The translations under genes were made by a program, and so were the position numbers. DNA of 64,000 nt, taken from positions 164,837 through 228,836 of the forward strand of contig NZ_LMUD01000002.1 in assembly GCF_009766095.1 (NCBI RefSeq), given 5' to 3'. Source of the DNA: Granulicella sp. S190 (GTDB taxonomy: Bacteria; Acidobacteriota; Terriglobia; Terriglobales; Acidobacteriaceae). Of this stretch, positions 33,848-42,753 are shown piece by piece. The notes below the pieces were generated by a model. That model was not told the DNA's origin. It made no database searches and saw only the letters and a list, made by a program, of their open reading frames with translations. Position 1 is the stretch's first letter, and each line of letters begins with the position of its first letter.

Positions 33848-35437
33848 TCATTCAATCCCCAACTTCTTCCAAAGCGCATCGACCTTCGCCTTCACCGCAG
33901 CATCCATCGCCAGCATCGGCGGCCAAGGACGTGTGAAGCCCTCCGCAGCCCATTTGCGCGTCGCATCGATGCCCATCTTGCTGCCAAAGTTAGGCAATCG
34001 GCTCGCGTGATCCAGCGAATCGACCGGACCCAGGGTGAACTGAATGTCGCGCTCAGGATCAATATTGTTTGCAGTGCGGAGAGTCACCTCGGCAAGATCC
34101 TGTACATCGCAATCTTCGTCGACAACGATGATGCACTTGGTGAACATCGCCTGCCCCATCGCCCAGATACCGTTCATGATCTTCCTGGCATGTCCGGCGT
34201 AAGACTTCTTGATCGAGACAATCATCAGGTTGTGGAAAACGCCCTCTACAGGCAGATTGACGTCGACAATCTCCGGCAGAGTAAGCTGCATCAGCGGCAG
34301 AAAAATGCGCTCGACGGCCTTGCCCATCCAGGCATCTTCCATAGGCGGCTTGCCTACGATCGTGGCCGCATAGATTGGATCTTTGCGATGCGTGATGCAC
34401 GTGACGTGGAAGACGGGATAGTCGTCCTGCATCGTATAGAAGCCTGTGTGATCACCGAAAGGGCCTTCGGTACGTAACTCGCCGAGTTGCACATAGCCCT
34501 CGAGAATGTACTCCGCGTTGGCCGGAACTTCCAGGTCCACCGTCTCTGCTTTAACCAGCTCAAGCGGCTTCTGACGCAGGAAGCCCGAGATCAGGTACTC
34601 CTCGACATCCGGTGGCGCGGGAACGATAGCACTAAACGTCGTGGCAGGGTCCGTACCTATGGCAACCGCGACCTCCATCCTGTCTTCGCGAATCTTCGTG
34701 AGAGTCGTTGCGTGAAGAGTTTCGAGCGAGCTGGCCGCAGCAGTGCCTCCCGCAGTCAAAGCCATCAGATCCACACGCGCAGCCGAGTCCGGCGAAGCCT
34801 CGCGCAAACGCTCGCGCATATGCTCCGCGGCTACCTTCTGACGCTGCCAATGCATGCCGGTGGTCTTGCCGTCGTAAACCTGCATGCGGTACATACCGAC
34901 ATTCCGCTTGCCGGAGTTGGGATCGCGCGTAATGACACAGGGAAGCGTAATAAACGGTCCACCATCCTGTGGCCACGTCTTGAGAACAGGCAGTTCGAGC
35001 AGGTTGATGTCTTCGCCACGGTGAATGACCTGCTTACACGGTGCGTCCTTAGCAGAGATTACCTTTGGGAAAAAGCTACCCACCTCCGCAAGCATCGGCA
35101 GCATTTTGACCTTGTCCATGAAGCTCGTCGGCGTCTGTGGCTTTAGCAGCGTGCGGATGCGATCGGCGATCGCGTCGAGCGAATCCGTCTCGAGCGCGAG
35201 CTTCATCCGTCGCTCGCTGCCGAACTGATTCATCAGCACGCGCGCGCTGGGGTATCCCTTCACGTTCTCGAAGAGGAGCGCAGGGCCGCCGGCCTTGGCT
35301 GTGCCTCGACCGAGCTTCGCGGTACGGTCGGCTATCTCTGCCATCTCGAGATCAGGAGACACCTCGGTCGTGATGCGCTTCAGCTCTCCAGCTCGTTCAA
35401 GCTGCTTAATCCATTCGCGTAGATCGTTATAGGCCAA
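33848..35437 (-). CDS. UbiD-family decarboxylase (prFMN-dependent)
   Basis: 529 residues. Features: N-terminal YNDLREWIKQLERAGELKRI, the GMYRMQVYDGKTTGMHW segment with the family Arg, and the TEGPFGDHTGFY motif with acidic residues, all as in UbiD. These enzymes use prenylated FMN to decarboxylate aromatic or alpha,beta-unsaturated acids. The partner prenyltransferase (UbiX) is not in the window. A TTG start at 35437 follows GGAGAGGGAA, which explains why the normal N-terminus begins there. It could serve ubiquinone/menaquinone synthesis or aromatic acid turnover. Confidence 0.92.
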   Translation of the reverse strand: MAYNDLREWIKQLERAGELKRITTEVSPDLEMAEIADRTAKLGRGTAKAGGPALLFENVKGYPSARVLMNQFGSERRMKLALETDSLDAIADRIRTLLKPQTPTSFMDKVKMLPMLAEVGSFFPKVISAKDAPCKQVIHRGEDINLLELPVLKTWPQDGGPFITLPCVITRDPNSGKRNVGMYRMQVYDGKTTGMHWQRQKVAAEHMRERLREASPDSAARVDLMALTAGGTAAASSLETLHATTLTKIREDRMEVAVAIGTDPATTFSAIVPAPPDVEEYLISGFLRQKPLELVKAETVDLEVPANAEYILEGYVQLGELRTEGPFGDHTGFYTMQDDYPVFHVTCITHRKDPIYAATIVGKPPMEDAWMGKAVERIFLPLMQLTLPEIVDVNLPVEGVFHNLMIVSIKKSYAGHARKIMNGIWAMGQAMFTKCIIVVDEDCDVQDLAEVTLRTANNIDPERDIQFTLGPVDSLDHASRLPNFGSKMGIDATRKWAAEGFTRPWPPMLAMDAAVKAKVDALWKKLGIE

Positions 35438-35685
35438 TTCCCTCTCCTGCTGCAGTCGCTTCCCTGCTGCTCTATGGTAACGGGTTCGCAAAGATAGAGT
35501 TCACTCCGAGAATCGCCTCGTGAAACTTGGCAAAGAATTCTCAACCGATTCTGAGCAGGATCGAATCAACAATGCGAAGACCCCAATTTGTTCGGGAACA
35601 TCCAGGCGTACAAGGTGTCTAACAGAGTACGGCCGCATTCCTCGCTGGAGGCGCACCTAAGATCCGAACGCTGGAGGGTGCTTCT

Positions 35686-36411
35686 ATGTTTGAGGACAGT
35701 CTTGTGGAGTCACGTGTTGCTGAAATCTCTCTAAGCAAGCGATGGACGGCTGTCGCTTCGATCAGCCTGCAGTTTGCGATCGCCGGCCTGGTGATCGCCA
35801 TTCCGTTGCTGCACCCGGAGGCGCTCCCGTTTCACATCGACGCGCCGAAGCTGCTGCTGCCATTACCGCCAAAACCTCCCGCGCCACCGATACGCATGCA
35901 GCGAGTCGCGGAGAACACCTCAGGCTTTGCCTCTCCCGCGCCGCCTCGCGCGGCCATCATCTCCACCTTGTTGCCGGGCCACCAGATAGCCACTGGCGAA
36001 CAGCCTTCCCTGCTCTCGCCAGGCAGCGGAATGGGACTCCACGATAACTTCCCGAGTGGACTTATCGGAACGGGAGGGCCCACTCCCAGCGTCTCCGTCG
36101 GTTCAGTCGGATCCACCCACTCAACAATTAAGATCTCTACGGGCGTATCTCAGGGGTTGTTGATGGCACCGATTCAACCCGTCTACCCATCGATTGCCAG
36201 AGCCGCTCACGTGGAGGGAACGGTCGTGGTCGAGGCGGTCATCTCCCGAATGGGCACGATCGAAAGCCTTCATGTTCTCAGCGGGCCGGTGATGCTGCAG
36301 AACGCCGCCATCGACGCAATACGCCGCGCGAGATACAGACCCTATCAGTTGAACGGAGAGCCGACCGAGGTACAGACCACGATCACTGTGAACTTCCGAA
36401 TGGGCAGCTAG
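35686..36411 (+). CDS. TonB-family energy transducer
   Basis: 241 residues. One N-terminal membrane anchor (about 23-45) is followed by a Pro-rich linker (PKLLLPLPPKPPAPP) and a C-terminal TonB domain: PVYPSIARAAHVEGTVVVEAVI, VLSGPVMLQNAAIDAIRRARYRPYQLNGEP. It couples proton-motive force from ExbBD to outer-membrane receptors. No ExbB/ExbD or receptor is nearby, so its partners are elsewhere. The linker is short, which suits a thin periplasm or a specialised role. Confidence 0.9.
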   Translation: MFEDSLVESRVAEISLSKRWTAVASISLQFAIAGLVIAIPLLHPEALPFHIDAPKLLLPLPPKPPAPPIRMQRVAENTSGFASPAPPRAAIISTLLPGHQIATGEQPSLLSPGSGMGLHDNFPSGLIGTGGPTPSVSVGSVGSTHSTIKISTGVSQGLLMAPIQPVYPSIARAAHVEGTVVVEAVISRMGTIESLHVLSGPVMLQNAAIDAIRRARYRPYQLNGEPTEVQTTITVNFRMGS

Positions 36412-36439
36412 GTCCTGAGTAGAACCCAGGCCAGTCAAA

Positions 36440-37462
36440 CTACATGGAGGGGACGGCAGACTGTGAGCTCGTCGGAAGGATCTGCTGAACCACGTCCGAG
36501 CCTGGAGTCTCAGTAACGTAATCGACCAACGGATAGCCTGCTTCCTTCCAGCCATCAAACCCGCCGCGAAGAGGGCGAACTCGGTAGACACCCATCTTGT
36601 GCAGTTGCAGAGCAAGATGGGCACTCGTCTCCTCGCTGGGGCAGGTGCAGTAAAGAATGACATCGCGATCGCGTGGAATAATCTCACTGTGAGCCCTGAG
36701 CTCGTTCGGGCCAATGCGAAGCGCTCCCGGAAGAACGCGCGGATCGGGGAGATAGTCCAGCGGGTGTCGCAAATCGACAATAAACGGAGGCGTAAGCCCC
36801 GAAGCCGTCGCTTGATCCAACATCTCCTTCAACTCTGCGGGCTCAAGGCGCAGTTCGCGAACTTGCTGGAGAAACTTGCGCTGCTTCCAGATCCGATGAA
36901 CAAGGAAGCCCAAAACCATCAGGACGAAAATGAAGAAAGCAAAGTGGCCCAGCCAGTGGAAGAACGGCGCACTCTTTTTGGCGAGATCTCCAAAGAATCT
37001 TCCGGCGAGAATGAACGTCTCACCCCAGATGAGAGAACCGGCGAGATCCCACATCAGGAACTTCCCATAAGGCATTCCCGTCTGGCCTGCAATGGGCGCG
37101 GCAACAGTACTCAGACCGGGGACAAACTTCGCAAAGAGCAGTGTGACCGGCCCGCGCCGGGTGAAGTAGTTCTCCGTCTTGCTGACGCAGGTCGAAGCTT
37201 CAAAGGACAAGCGGCATAGCAGCTTCAACACGCTGTTGCCATAGCGACGGCCCAGCGAGAACCAGACAGTATCTGCGATGAGACAAGCGGCAAGTACCGC
37301 CAGCACCACGTAAGTGTGGCTCACCCGATGAGTCGCTGAGAGTGTTCCCGCTGTAAGCAGAACGGGGATGCTTGGAATGGGGATCCCAACCTGCTCCACG
37401 AGCACCCAAAGGAAGATGATCAGGTACGCGTAATGGACGAAAAATGCGAGCGCGATCGGCAT
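36440..37462 (-). CDS. DedA-family membrane protein fused to a rhodanese domain
   Basis: 340 residues. Residues 1-190 are a DedA/SNARE-associated domain with the EQ-x-G-I-P-I-P-S-x-P motif, LFAKFVPGLSTVAAPIAGQ and GSLIWGETFILAGRFFG. After a membrane helix, about 225-320 forms a rhodanese domain (FIVDLRHPLDYLPDPRVLPGA) with Cys in ILYCTCPSEETS at the active site and GGFDGWKEAGYP at its end. DedA proteins flip lipids or affect membrane homeostasis; the fusion suggests a redox or sulfane-sulfur link at the cytosolic face. It faces the TonB gene tail to tail. Confidence 0.88.
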   Translation of the reverse strand: MPIALAFFVHYAYLIIFLWVLVEQVGIPIPSIPVLLTAGTLSATHRVSHTYVVLAVLAACLIADTVWFSLGRRYGNSVLKLLCRLSFEASTCVSKTENYFTRRGPVTLLFAKFVPGLSTVAAPIAGQTGMPYGKFLMWDLAGSLIWGETFILAGRFFGDLAKKSAPFFHWLGHFAFFIFVLMVLGFLVHRIWKQRKFLQQVRELRLEPAELKEMLDQATASGLTPPFIVDLRHPLDYLPDPRVLPGALRIGPNELRAHSEIIPRDRDVILYCTCPSEETSAHLALQLHKMGVYRVRPLRGGFDGWKEAGYPLVDYVTETPGSDVVQQILPTSSQSAVPSM

Positions 37463-37526
37463 AAGTTTACTCAGTTCTGATGATCAGGGCGGCCAGTTGG
37501 ATGCGAACTCCCTGCCTTAAACATAC

Positions 37527-37557
37527 ACAGCCCGGAAGCTTCGCGCGACCGGGCTGT
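37527..37557. terminator. hairpin between dps and DedA genes
   Basis: ACAGCCCGG and CCGGGCTGT form a perfect 9-bp stem with a 13-base loop, downstream of the minus-strand dps-like gene. A modest T-rich stretch (TGTATGTTT) follows on the minus strand. Confidence 0.6.
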
Positions 37558-37598
37558 TCCCTGCAATATTGAAAAATTAAAGCAGAGCGCATGCCCGG

Positions 37599-38186
37599 CT
37601 ATTTGTCGAGGATCAAAGGCATTTCGACCAGGTGTTGGCCGATAAACCACGACTGCAGTTCGTTCGGGCGAAGGATATCGCTGATTACCAGGTCGTTCGT
37701 ACCCTGATCTCCAGCCTTATCGGCCGCCTCCGAGATATCGAGGCAGCTTTGAATAATGACCTTATGCGCCTCCAACAGCCTGGAGATCTGCACCGGAACC
37801 TCTTCCCTGCCACGCGGAGGCCGCTGAATGCGAGTGACCTCGGCCACGTCTCCGCCCATCGCGATGGTGACGCCACCCAAAAGCTGTACGCGCTCTGCAA
37901 TCGTATCGACCATCTCAACCTGCTCCTCGAAGTGTTTATCGAACAGGAGGTGGAGTTGGTAGAAGGTCGGCCCCGAAACCTGCCAGTGGTGCTTCTTGTA
38001 CATGTCCCGCAGGGCAATCGAATCAGCCAGAAGCTGATTAAGTTGCGCGACCATCTCGGACCGCACCTTTGCGCTCAACGGGTGAGGCATATCATCCACC
38101 ACGGAGCCGTACTTCTGAATCTCCTTTGCTTGGGCATGCCAGAGCGGTGCCACGCTTATACCTGTCTTCTTAATTGCAACTGCCAT
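37599..38186 (-). CDS. dps: Dps-family ferritin-like protein
   Basis: 195 residues of a four-helix bundle. The ferroxidase/DNA-protection motif is KHHWQVSGPTFYQLHLLFDKHFEE, with His, Asp and Glu residues as in Dps; ERVQLLGG follows, and the C-terminal helix ends in WFIGQHLVEMPL. Dps-like proteins store iron and use peroxide as oxidant, protecting DNA. A good ribosome binding site (GAGGTGA, minus strand) precedes the ATG. It lies between HlyD-type and DedA genes, with its own terminator. Confidence 0.9.
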   Translation of the reverse strand: MAVAIKKTGISVAPLWHAQAKEIQKYGSVVDDMPHPLSAKVRSEMVAQLNQLLADSIALRDMYKKHHWQVSGPTFYQLHLLFDKHFEEQVEMVDTIAERVQLLGGVTIAMGGDVAEVTRIQRPPRGREEVPVQISRLLEAHKVIIQSCLDISEAADKAGDQGTNDLVISDILRPNELQSWFIGQHLVEMPLILDK

Positions 38187-38252
38187 CGTTCACCTCGAAA
38201 AAAAATCTGCTTTCCACCTCAGATGCTACAGGTGGGTCGTCGGTTTCCCGGA

Positions 38253-39560
38253 TTATTTAACCGTGACATCCGGTGTAACCGACATGCCGGGGCGCAAAGC
38301 GTAGTCTCCATTCTCCTGTTGCAGATTCTCGAAGTCGACGCGAACAGGAATCCGTTGCACGACCTTGACATAGTTTCCGGTAGCGTTCTCAGGCGGAAAC
38401 AATGACAGCCGCGAGCCGGTCGCGCCTCCAATCTGAGTCACCTTCCCATGGAACTTCCGTCCGCCAAGTGCATCCACTTTGAGCGTGACCTCCTGGCCCG
38501 GCTTCATCTTCGAGAGCTGTGTCTCTTTGAAGTTCGCAGTGACCCAAAGATTGGTCAGCGGAATGATCGTCAGAACATCCTGCCCGATGCTGAGATTCGC
38601 ACCCACCTGAACGTTCTTTTTGTTGACGATACCGGTTGTAGGAGCGGTAATGTGGGTGTAGCTCAGGTTCAGCATCGCCTGATCGACCTTGGCCTGCGCC
38701 TGTTTGACGTCGGCAAGAGCGGAGTTCGCCTTCGCCTGCTGAACCCTCACCTGATCCGGGCCGGTCTTGATCGACTGTGCCGCCTGGAAGCGCGACTGCG
38801 CCAGCTTCTGGATCGCCTGGGTCACAGCGGCCTGTTGGCCGATCACAGTAGCTTCAGCCTCCAGCACAGACGCCTGGTTCGCTGCATCCGTAGCAACCGC
38901 AGCATCGTACTGCTGCTTGGAGATCACGTCCTTCTCGACCAGTGGCGTGTAGCGCTCTACGTCGAGACGCGACTTGACCGCATTGGCCTTCGCGGCAACA
39001 ACGCGCGCCTCGGCTGCCTGTGCCTGTTTACGCGCCTGCTCCACCGTAGCGGAAGTTCCGGTGACGTCGGATCCCGTCGTGCTAACAGTGGTGTTCACGT
39101 TGATGCTGGTAATCGGCACATTTACCGTCGCCTGAATAGCTGCAGCCTGCGAGCTGGCAAGATTTGCCTGCGCCTGTTCCAGCGCAACCTGATAATCCCG
39201 AGGATCGATCTCAGCGATCGGATCGCCGATGTTGATCTTCTGATTATCCTCAACATAAACCTTGATTACCTGGCCGGTCACACGCGCGCTTACCTGGTAC
39301 AGATCGCCGTCCACCTGTGCGTCGTCCGTGTCTTCACTAAACGTAGAACGCCAGTAGAAGATCCCTGCACCAATAACAAGGAGAATGATGACCGCGATGA
39401 CGATAAACTTGCGGCCGGACTTCTTCTCCGGAGCTTCCTCTTCTTCCTGCTTGTGCGAGTCGTCCGGACGCTGCTTTTCTTCGTTATTCTGCTTGATCTG
39501 AACTGTGCCGGTGATCTGCGCGGTCTGGCCTTCCTGCTGCTGATCTGATTGGTCTGCCAA
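38253..39560 (-). CDS. HlyD/EmrA-type membrane fusion protein
   Basis: 435 residues. A charged Gln/Glu-rich cytosolic tail (1-48) precedes one membrane helix (about 50-68). The periplasmic body has the barrel-hairpin signature DDAQVDGDLYQVSARVTGQV typical of EmrA, a long coiled-coil hairpin (about 120-290, rich in AQANLASSQAAAIQ and KQAQAKVDQAMLNL), and the closing IPLTNLWVTANFKETQL strand. It would link an inner-membrane pump to TolC. Only TolC is present here; no MFS (EmrB) gene is in the window. The stop of tolC sits 2 bases from this gene's start. Confidence 0.9.
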   Translation of the reverse strand: MADQSDQQQEGQTAQITGTVQIKQNNEEKQRPDDSHKQEEEEAPEKKSGRKFIVIAVIILLVIGAGIFYWRSTFSEDTDDAQVDGDLYQVSARVTGQVIKVYVEDNQKINIGDPIAEIDPRDYQVALEQAQANLASSQAAAIQATVNVPITSINVNTTVSTTGSDVTGTSATVEQARKQAQAAEARVVAAKANAVKSRLDVERYTPLVEKDVISKQQYDAAVATDAANQASVLEAEATVIGQQAAVTQAIQKLAQSRFQAAQSIKTGPDQVRVQQAKANSALADVKQAQAKVDQAMLNLSYTHITAPTTGIVNKKNVQVGANLSIGQDVLTIIPLTNLWVTANFKETQLSKMKPGQEVTLKVDALGGRKFHGKVTQIGGATGSRLSLFPPENATGNYVKVVQRIPVRVDFENLQQENGDYALRPGMSVTPDVTVK

Positions 39561-39562
39561 GG

Positions 39563-41086
39563 TTACTTTCCTCCGAGATAATCTTTGTAGTTAGTCTGAG
39601 CGACACCCAGGGCACGCGCCAGGGCAAGCTTGGCGATATTGTGCTGATAGAGCGCGCTGATGTATTGATCGTTCGCCTGCTCGGTCTGCGATTGCGCCTG
39701 AGAGACCGGAAGGTTATCCGAGACGCCGGCGTGAAAACGTTGCTGCGCTTCGCTGAGAGCCTCGTTGGCAAGATCCACATTCGAGTGCGTGGACTCCACT
39801 AACTTTGCCGCCGACTGAATATCCAGCAGGCTGTCGCGAACATCCTGATTCACCTGCTGCACCTGATCTGAAAGCTTCGCCCGCGCCTGCTCATACTGCG
39901 CGTCGGCGACCTGCTCCTGCCCCCTGGTCTTCGCAATCTGGAGAATCGGAGCGCTTAGTTCTCCCGTCGCGGAGAACGTTCCGTGCGAATGGCTGGGGGT
40001 GGTCCCAATATCCCCATAATCTCCGGAAAAGCTGGCGACGGGAAGTTGATAAGCCCAGGCCGACGTCTTCTCGTCACTGGCGCTCTTCACCTGTTCCGCA
40101 TACGCCTTCAGGTCCTTGCGAGTCTTGAGCGCCTGCTGAAACGCAACCTGCGGATCGACATTGTCCAGCGCCTGGAACGGAGCAAGATCAGTCAAACGGA
40201 ACGCCTGATCAAGGGGAAGGCCAATCGTCCGTGCCAGCGCAAGCTTATCTTTTTCCAGGCTGTTCTTCGCCGAGATCAGCGTCTGTTCCTCATTCTGGTA
40301 GTCCACCTGTGCGCGCAGCACGTCAAGCTTGGGGCTGGTACCCGCATCGTGCGCTGCACTAGCCTGGTCGAGTGAAACCTTTGACGTAGCCAGTTCCGCG
40401 GTAACCGCCTCAATACGAGCCGCGTCCGCGATGCACAGCAGATAGGCGTTTCCAACCGTCAGCGTCACCAGGTCACGCGCATCCTCCGCGGTCAGACGAG
40501 CGCCCTCAAAGTTATGCTTCGCCGCCAGGAAATTCTTCAAAGCGGAGACGTTCACCAGGTTCTGGGTCAGAAAAGCCCGGAAATCCACCGTCTGAAATGG
40601 TCCGATGATAGGGGCTAGGCCCGGAAACTTCAGGCCGTATGCCGCCAGATTGATCTGCTGCACCTGAATATTCGCCGACGCCGTCACGGTGGGGAGAAGC
40701 GGCTGCAACTCCTCAAGCCGCTGACCGCTGGCATTCTTGAGCGATGAGGTCTGCAGAATCAAACCAAGGTTCTGGCGCAGTCCCCGCTGAATAGCGTCCT
40801 CAAGAGAGAGATCGAGAACCCCTTCCGTGGCTTTACCCGTGACCACGCTGCCCTTGAATGAGTCCTGCGTCGGCTGCGCCCCATTCTGGCCGGAGGCGGT
40901 ATAGAGATTCTGTTGGGCACCCGCGACAGCGGAGCTGCTTGTGCCTGTGCTTGGTCCGCTGGCGGGCGTTTGTGCCGCCGAGCTGCCCGGCCCCTGGGCA
41001 TAAGACGATCCACAGGCCAAAAACAGGCAAAACCCCAGATGACAAACCGACGCCATGGCAGCGCCCGCTGTTTTGCTTTTACTCAT
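39563..41086 (-). CDS. TolC-family outer-membrane efflux protein
   Basis: 507 residues beginning with a signal peptide (cleavage near SYAQ). A Pro/Ser/Gly-rich stretch precedes the TolC repeats: LSLEDAIQRGLRQNLGLILQ marks the first, and ARAKLSDQVQQVNQDVRDSLLDIQSAAK the second half, with coiled coils of the periplasmic tunnel. Role: outer-membrane exit duct for the EmrA-like fusion protein next to it. ATG 41086 was chosen for its signal peptide; in-frame ATGs exist 21 and 36 bases upstream. Divergent from xylB. Confidence 0.88.
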   Translation of the reverse strand: MSKSKTAGAAMASVCHLGFCLFLACGSSYAQGPGSSAAQTPASGPSTGTSSSAVAGAQQNLYTASGQNGAQPTQDSFKGSVVTGKATEGVLDLSLEDAIQRGLRQNLGLILQTSSLKNASGQRLEELQPLLPTVTASANIQVQQINLAAYGLKFPGLAPIIGPFQTVDFRAFLTQNLVNVSALKNFLAAKHNFEGARLTAEDARDLVTLTVGNAYLLCIADAARIEAVTAELATSKVSLDQASAAHDAGTSPKLDVLRAQVDYQNEEQTLISAKNSLEKDKLALARTIGLPLDQAFRLTDLAPFQALDNVDPQVAFQQALKTRKDLKAYAEQVKSASDEKTSAWAYQLPVASFSGDYGDIGTTPSHSHGTFSATGELSAPILQIAKTRGQEQVADAQYEQARAKLSDQVQQVNQDVRDSLLDIQSAAKLVESTHSNVDLANEALSEAQQRFHAGVSDNLPVSQAQSQTEQANDQYISALYQHNIAKLALARALGVAQTNYKDYLGGK

Positions 41087-41277
41087 ATGGTTGATCGTAA
41101 CCTGCATCTTGATTAGATTCATGGGCTGATTTATGGGAAATGCTGTGAGCACAACGGGAACCTATCCGTTTGTCACACTTTTGTAACCAGAGCTTCTGAT
41201 GCAGTGGGCTATCGAAAATCTTCAAAAGATGCTTTCGGTACACTCTCATCAAACTCTTTTACTCAGGGATCATATAA

Positions 41278-42750
41278 ATGCTTCTAGGGATTGACGTTGG
41301 AACCGGGGGCACCCGGGCCGTGCTGGTGGACCACTCTGGGCAGGTAAAAGCCTCTTTTGCCAGCGAACACGCCGGAATTCACTCCGAGCACATCGGCTGG
41401 GCCGAACAGGACCCCGAAGACTGGTGGCGGGCCGCCCGCGAAGCGATAGCAGGTGCCATGGCCGCCGCCGGACCGGGCGAAATTCAGGTCGAAGCCGTGG
41501 GGTTAACTGGCCAGATGCATGGCTGCGTCATGCTCGACGCCGAGGGGCAGGTGCTGCGGCCCGCATTGATCTGGTGCGACCAGAGAACCCAGCCCCAGTG
41601 CGACTGGTTGACCGACAAAATCGGCTTCGAGCGCCTCATCGAGCTGACCTGCAATCCGGCGCTGCCAAACTTTACCCTTACCAAGCTGCTCTGGGTGCGC
41701 GAGCATCAGCCACAGATCTTCGCCCGGATAGCCCATGTGCTCTGCCCAAAAGACTACGTCCGCCACCGCATGACGGGCGAGTTTGCCATGGATATGCAGG
41801 AGGCCAGCGGAACCCTCCTGCTGGATGTAACGAACCGGCGCTGGTCTGCTGAGATGGCTGAGGCCGCCGGGATACCCATGCACTGGCTGCCGAGGCTCTT
41901 TGAAGGGCCGGAGATCTGTGCCCGCATCAACGCCACAGGAGCTCAAGCCACCGGCCTGGCCGAAGGCACACCGGTGGCAGCCGGAGCGGGTGATCAGGGC
42001 GCCGGAGCGGTGGGCATGGGCATTCTCGCCCCGGGATCGGTGTCGGCGACAATCGGAACCAGCGGCGTGGTCTTTGCCGCAACCGACTCTCCCGTAAAAG
42101 ACCGCCTGGGAAGGCTGCACACCTTCTGTCACGCGGCTCCCGGACGCTGGCATGTGATGGGTGTCACCAACGGCGCCGGCCTGAGCCTGCGCTACTTCCG
42201 CGACACCTTCGCACCCGACAGCAGCTATGACGCTCTGACCGCTCGCGCCGCAGAGATCCCGGCAGGATCAGACGGCCTCATGTGGGCACCCTATCTGTTC
42301 GGCGAGCGTACCCCTCACCTCGACCCGAACGCTCGCGCGGCCTTCGTCGGCATCACGGCCTCGCACACCCAGGGACACTTTGTCCGAGCCGTGCTCGAGG
42401 GCGTCGCCTTCAGCCTGCGAGACACCTTTACCCTGTTCGAGGAGCTCGGAGTTCCCGTCAAGGCAATCCGGCTGGGCGGTGGCGGAGCCCGTGGACCCTT
42501 ATGGCGGCAGATTCAGGCAGACGTCTACGGCCATTCGGTAGATCTTCTGGCTGCCGAGGAAGGCGGTGCCTTCGGTGCGGCGCTGCTCGCCGGAACCGGC
42601 ATCGGAGTATGGAAGAGCGTCGAAGCGGCATGTGCGGCGACAGTTCGTGTGGCGGAGACGATCCCGCCCATCGACGTTCCTGTAATGAATGAGGCTTATA
42701 AACAATATCGCCGGATCTATCCGGCATTGCATGAAATTACGAGGAGCTAA
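41278..42750 (+). CDS. xylB: xylulokinase (FGGY family)
   Basis: 490 residues, normal FGGY length. Motifs: N-terminal LLGIDVGTGGTRAVLVD, substrate region GLTGQMHGCVMLD, catalytic Asp in AAGAGDQGAGAVG and the C-terminal RLGGGGARGPLWRQIQADVYG with an ATP-binding GGGGA-type loop. The family phosphorylates D-xylulose using ATP to feed the pentose phosphate pathway. Sequence GLTGQMHG is diagnostic of xylulokinase over glycerol kinase. It is followed after 3 bases by the Gfo/Idh/MocA gene, so they form an operon. Confidence 0.95.
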   Translation: MLLGIDVGTGGTRAVLVDHSGQVKASFASEHAGIHSEHIGWAEQDPEDWWRAAREAIAGAMAAAGPGEIQVEAVGLTGQMHGCVMLDAEGQVLRPALIWCDQRTQPQCDWLTDKIGFERLIELTCNPALPNFTLTKLLWVREHQPQIFARIAHVLCPKDYVRHRMTGEFAMDMQEASGTLLLDVTNRRWSAEMAEAAGIPMHWLPRLFEGPEICARINATGAQATGLAEGTPVAAGAGDQGAGAVGMGILAPGSVSATIGTSGVVFAATDSPVKDRLGRLHTFCHAAPGRWHVMGVTNGAGLSLRYFRDTFAPDSSYDALTARAAEIPAGSDGLMWAPYLFGERTPHLDPNARAAFVGITASHTQGHFVRAVLEGVAFSLRDTFTLFEELGVPVKAIRLGGGGARGPLWRQIQADVYGHSVDLLAAEEGGAFGAALLAGTGIGVWKSVEAACAATVRVAETIPPIDVPVMNEAYKQYRRIYPALHEITRS

Positions 42751-42753
42751 GGA

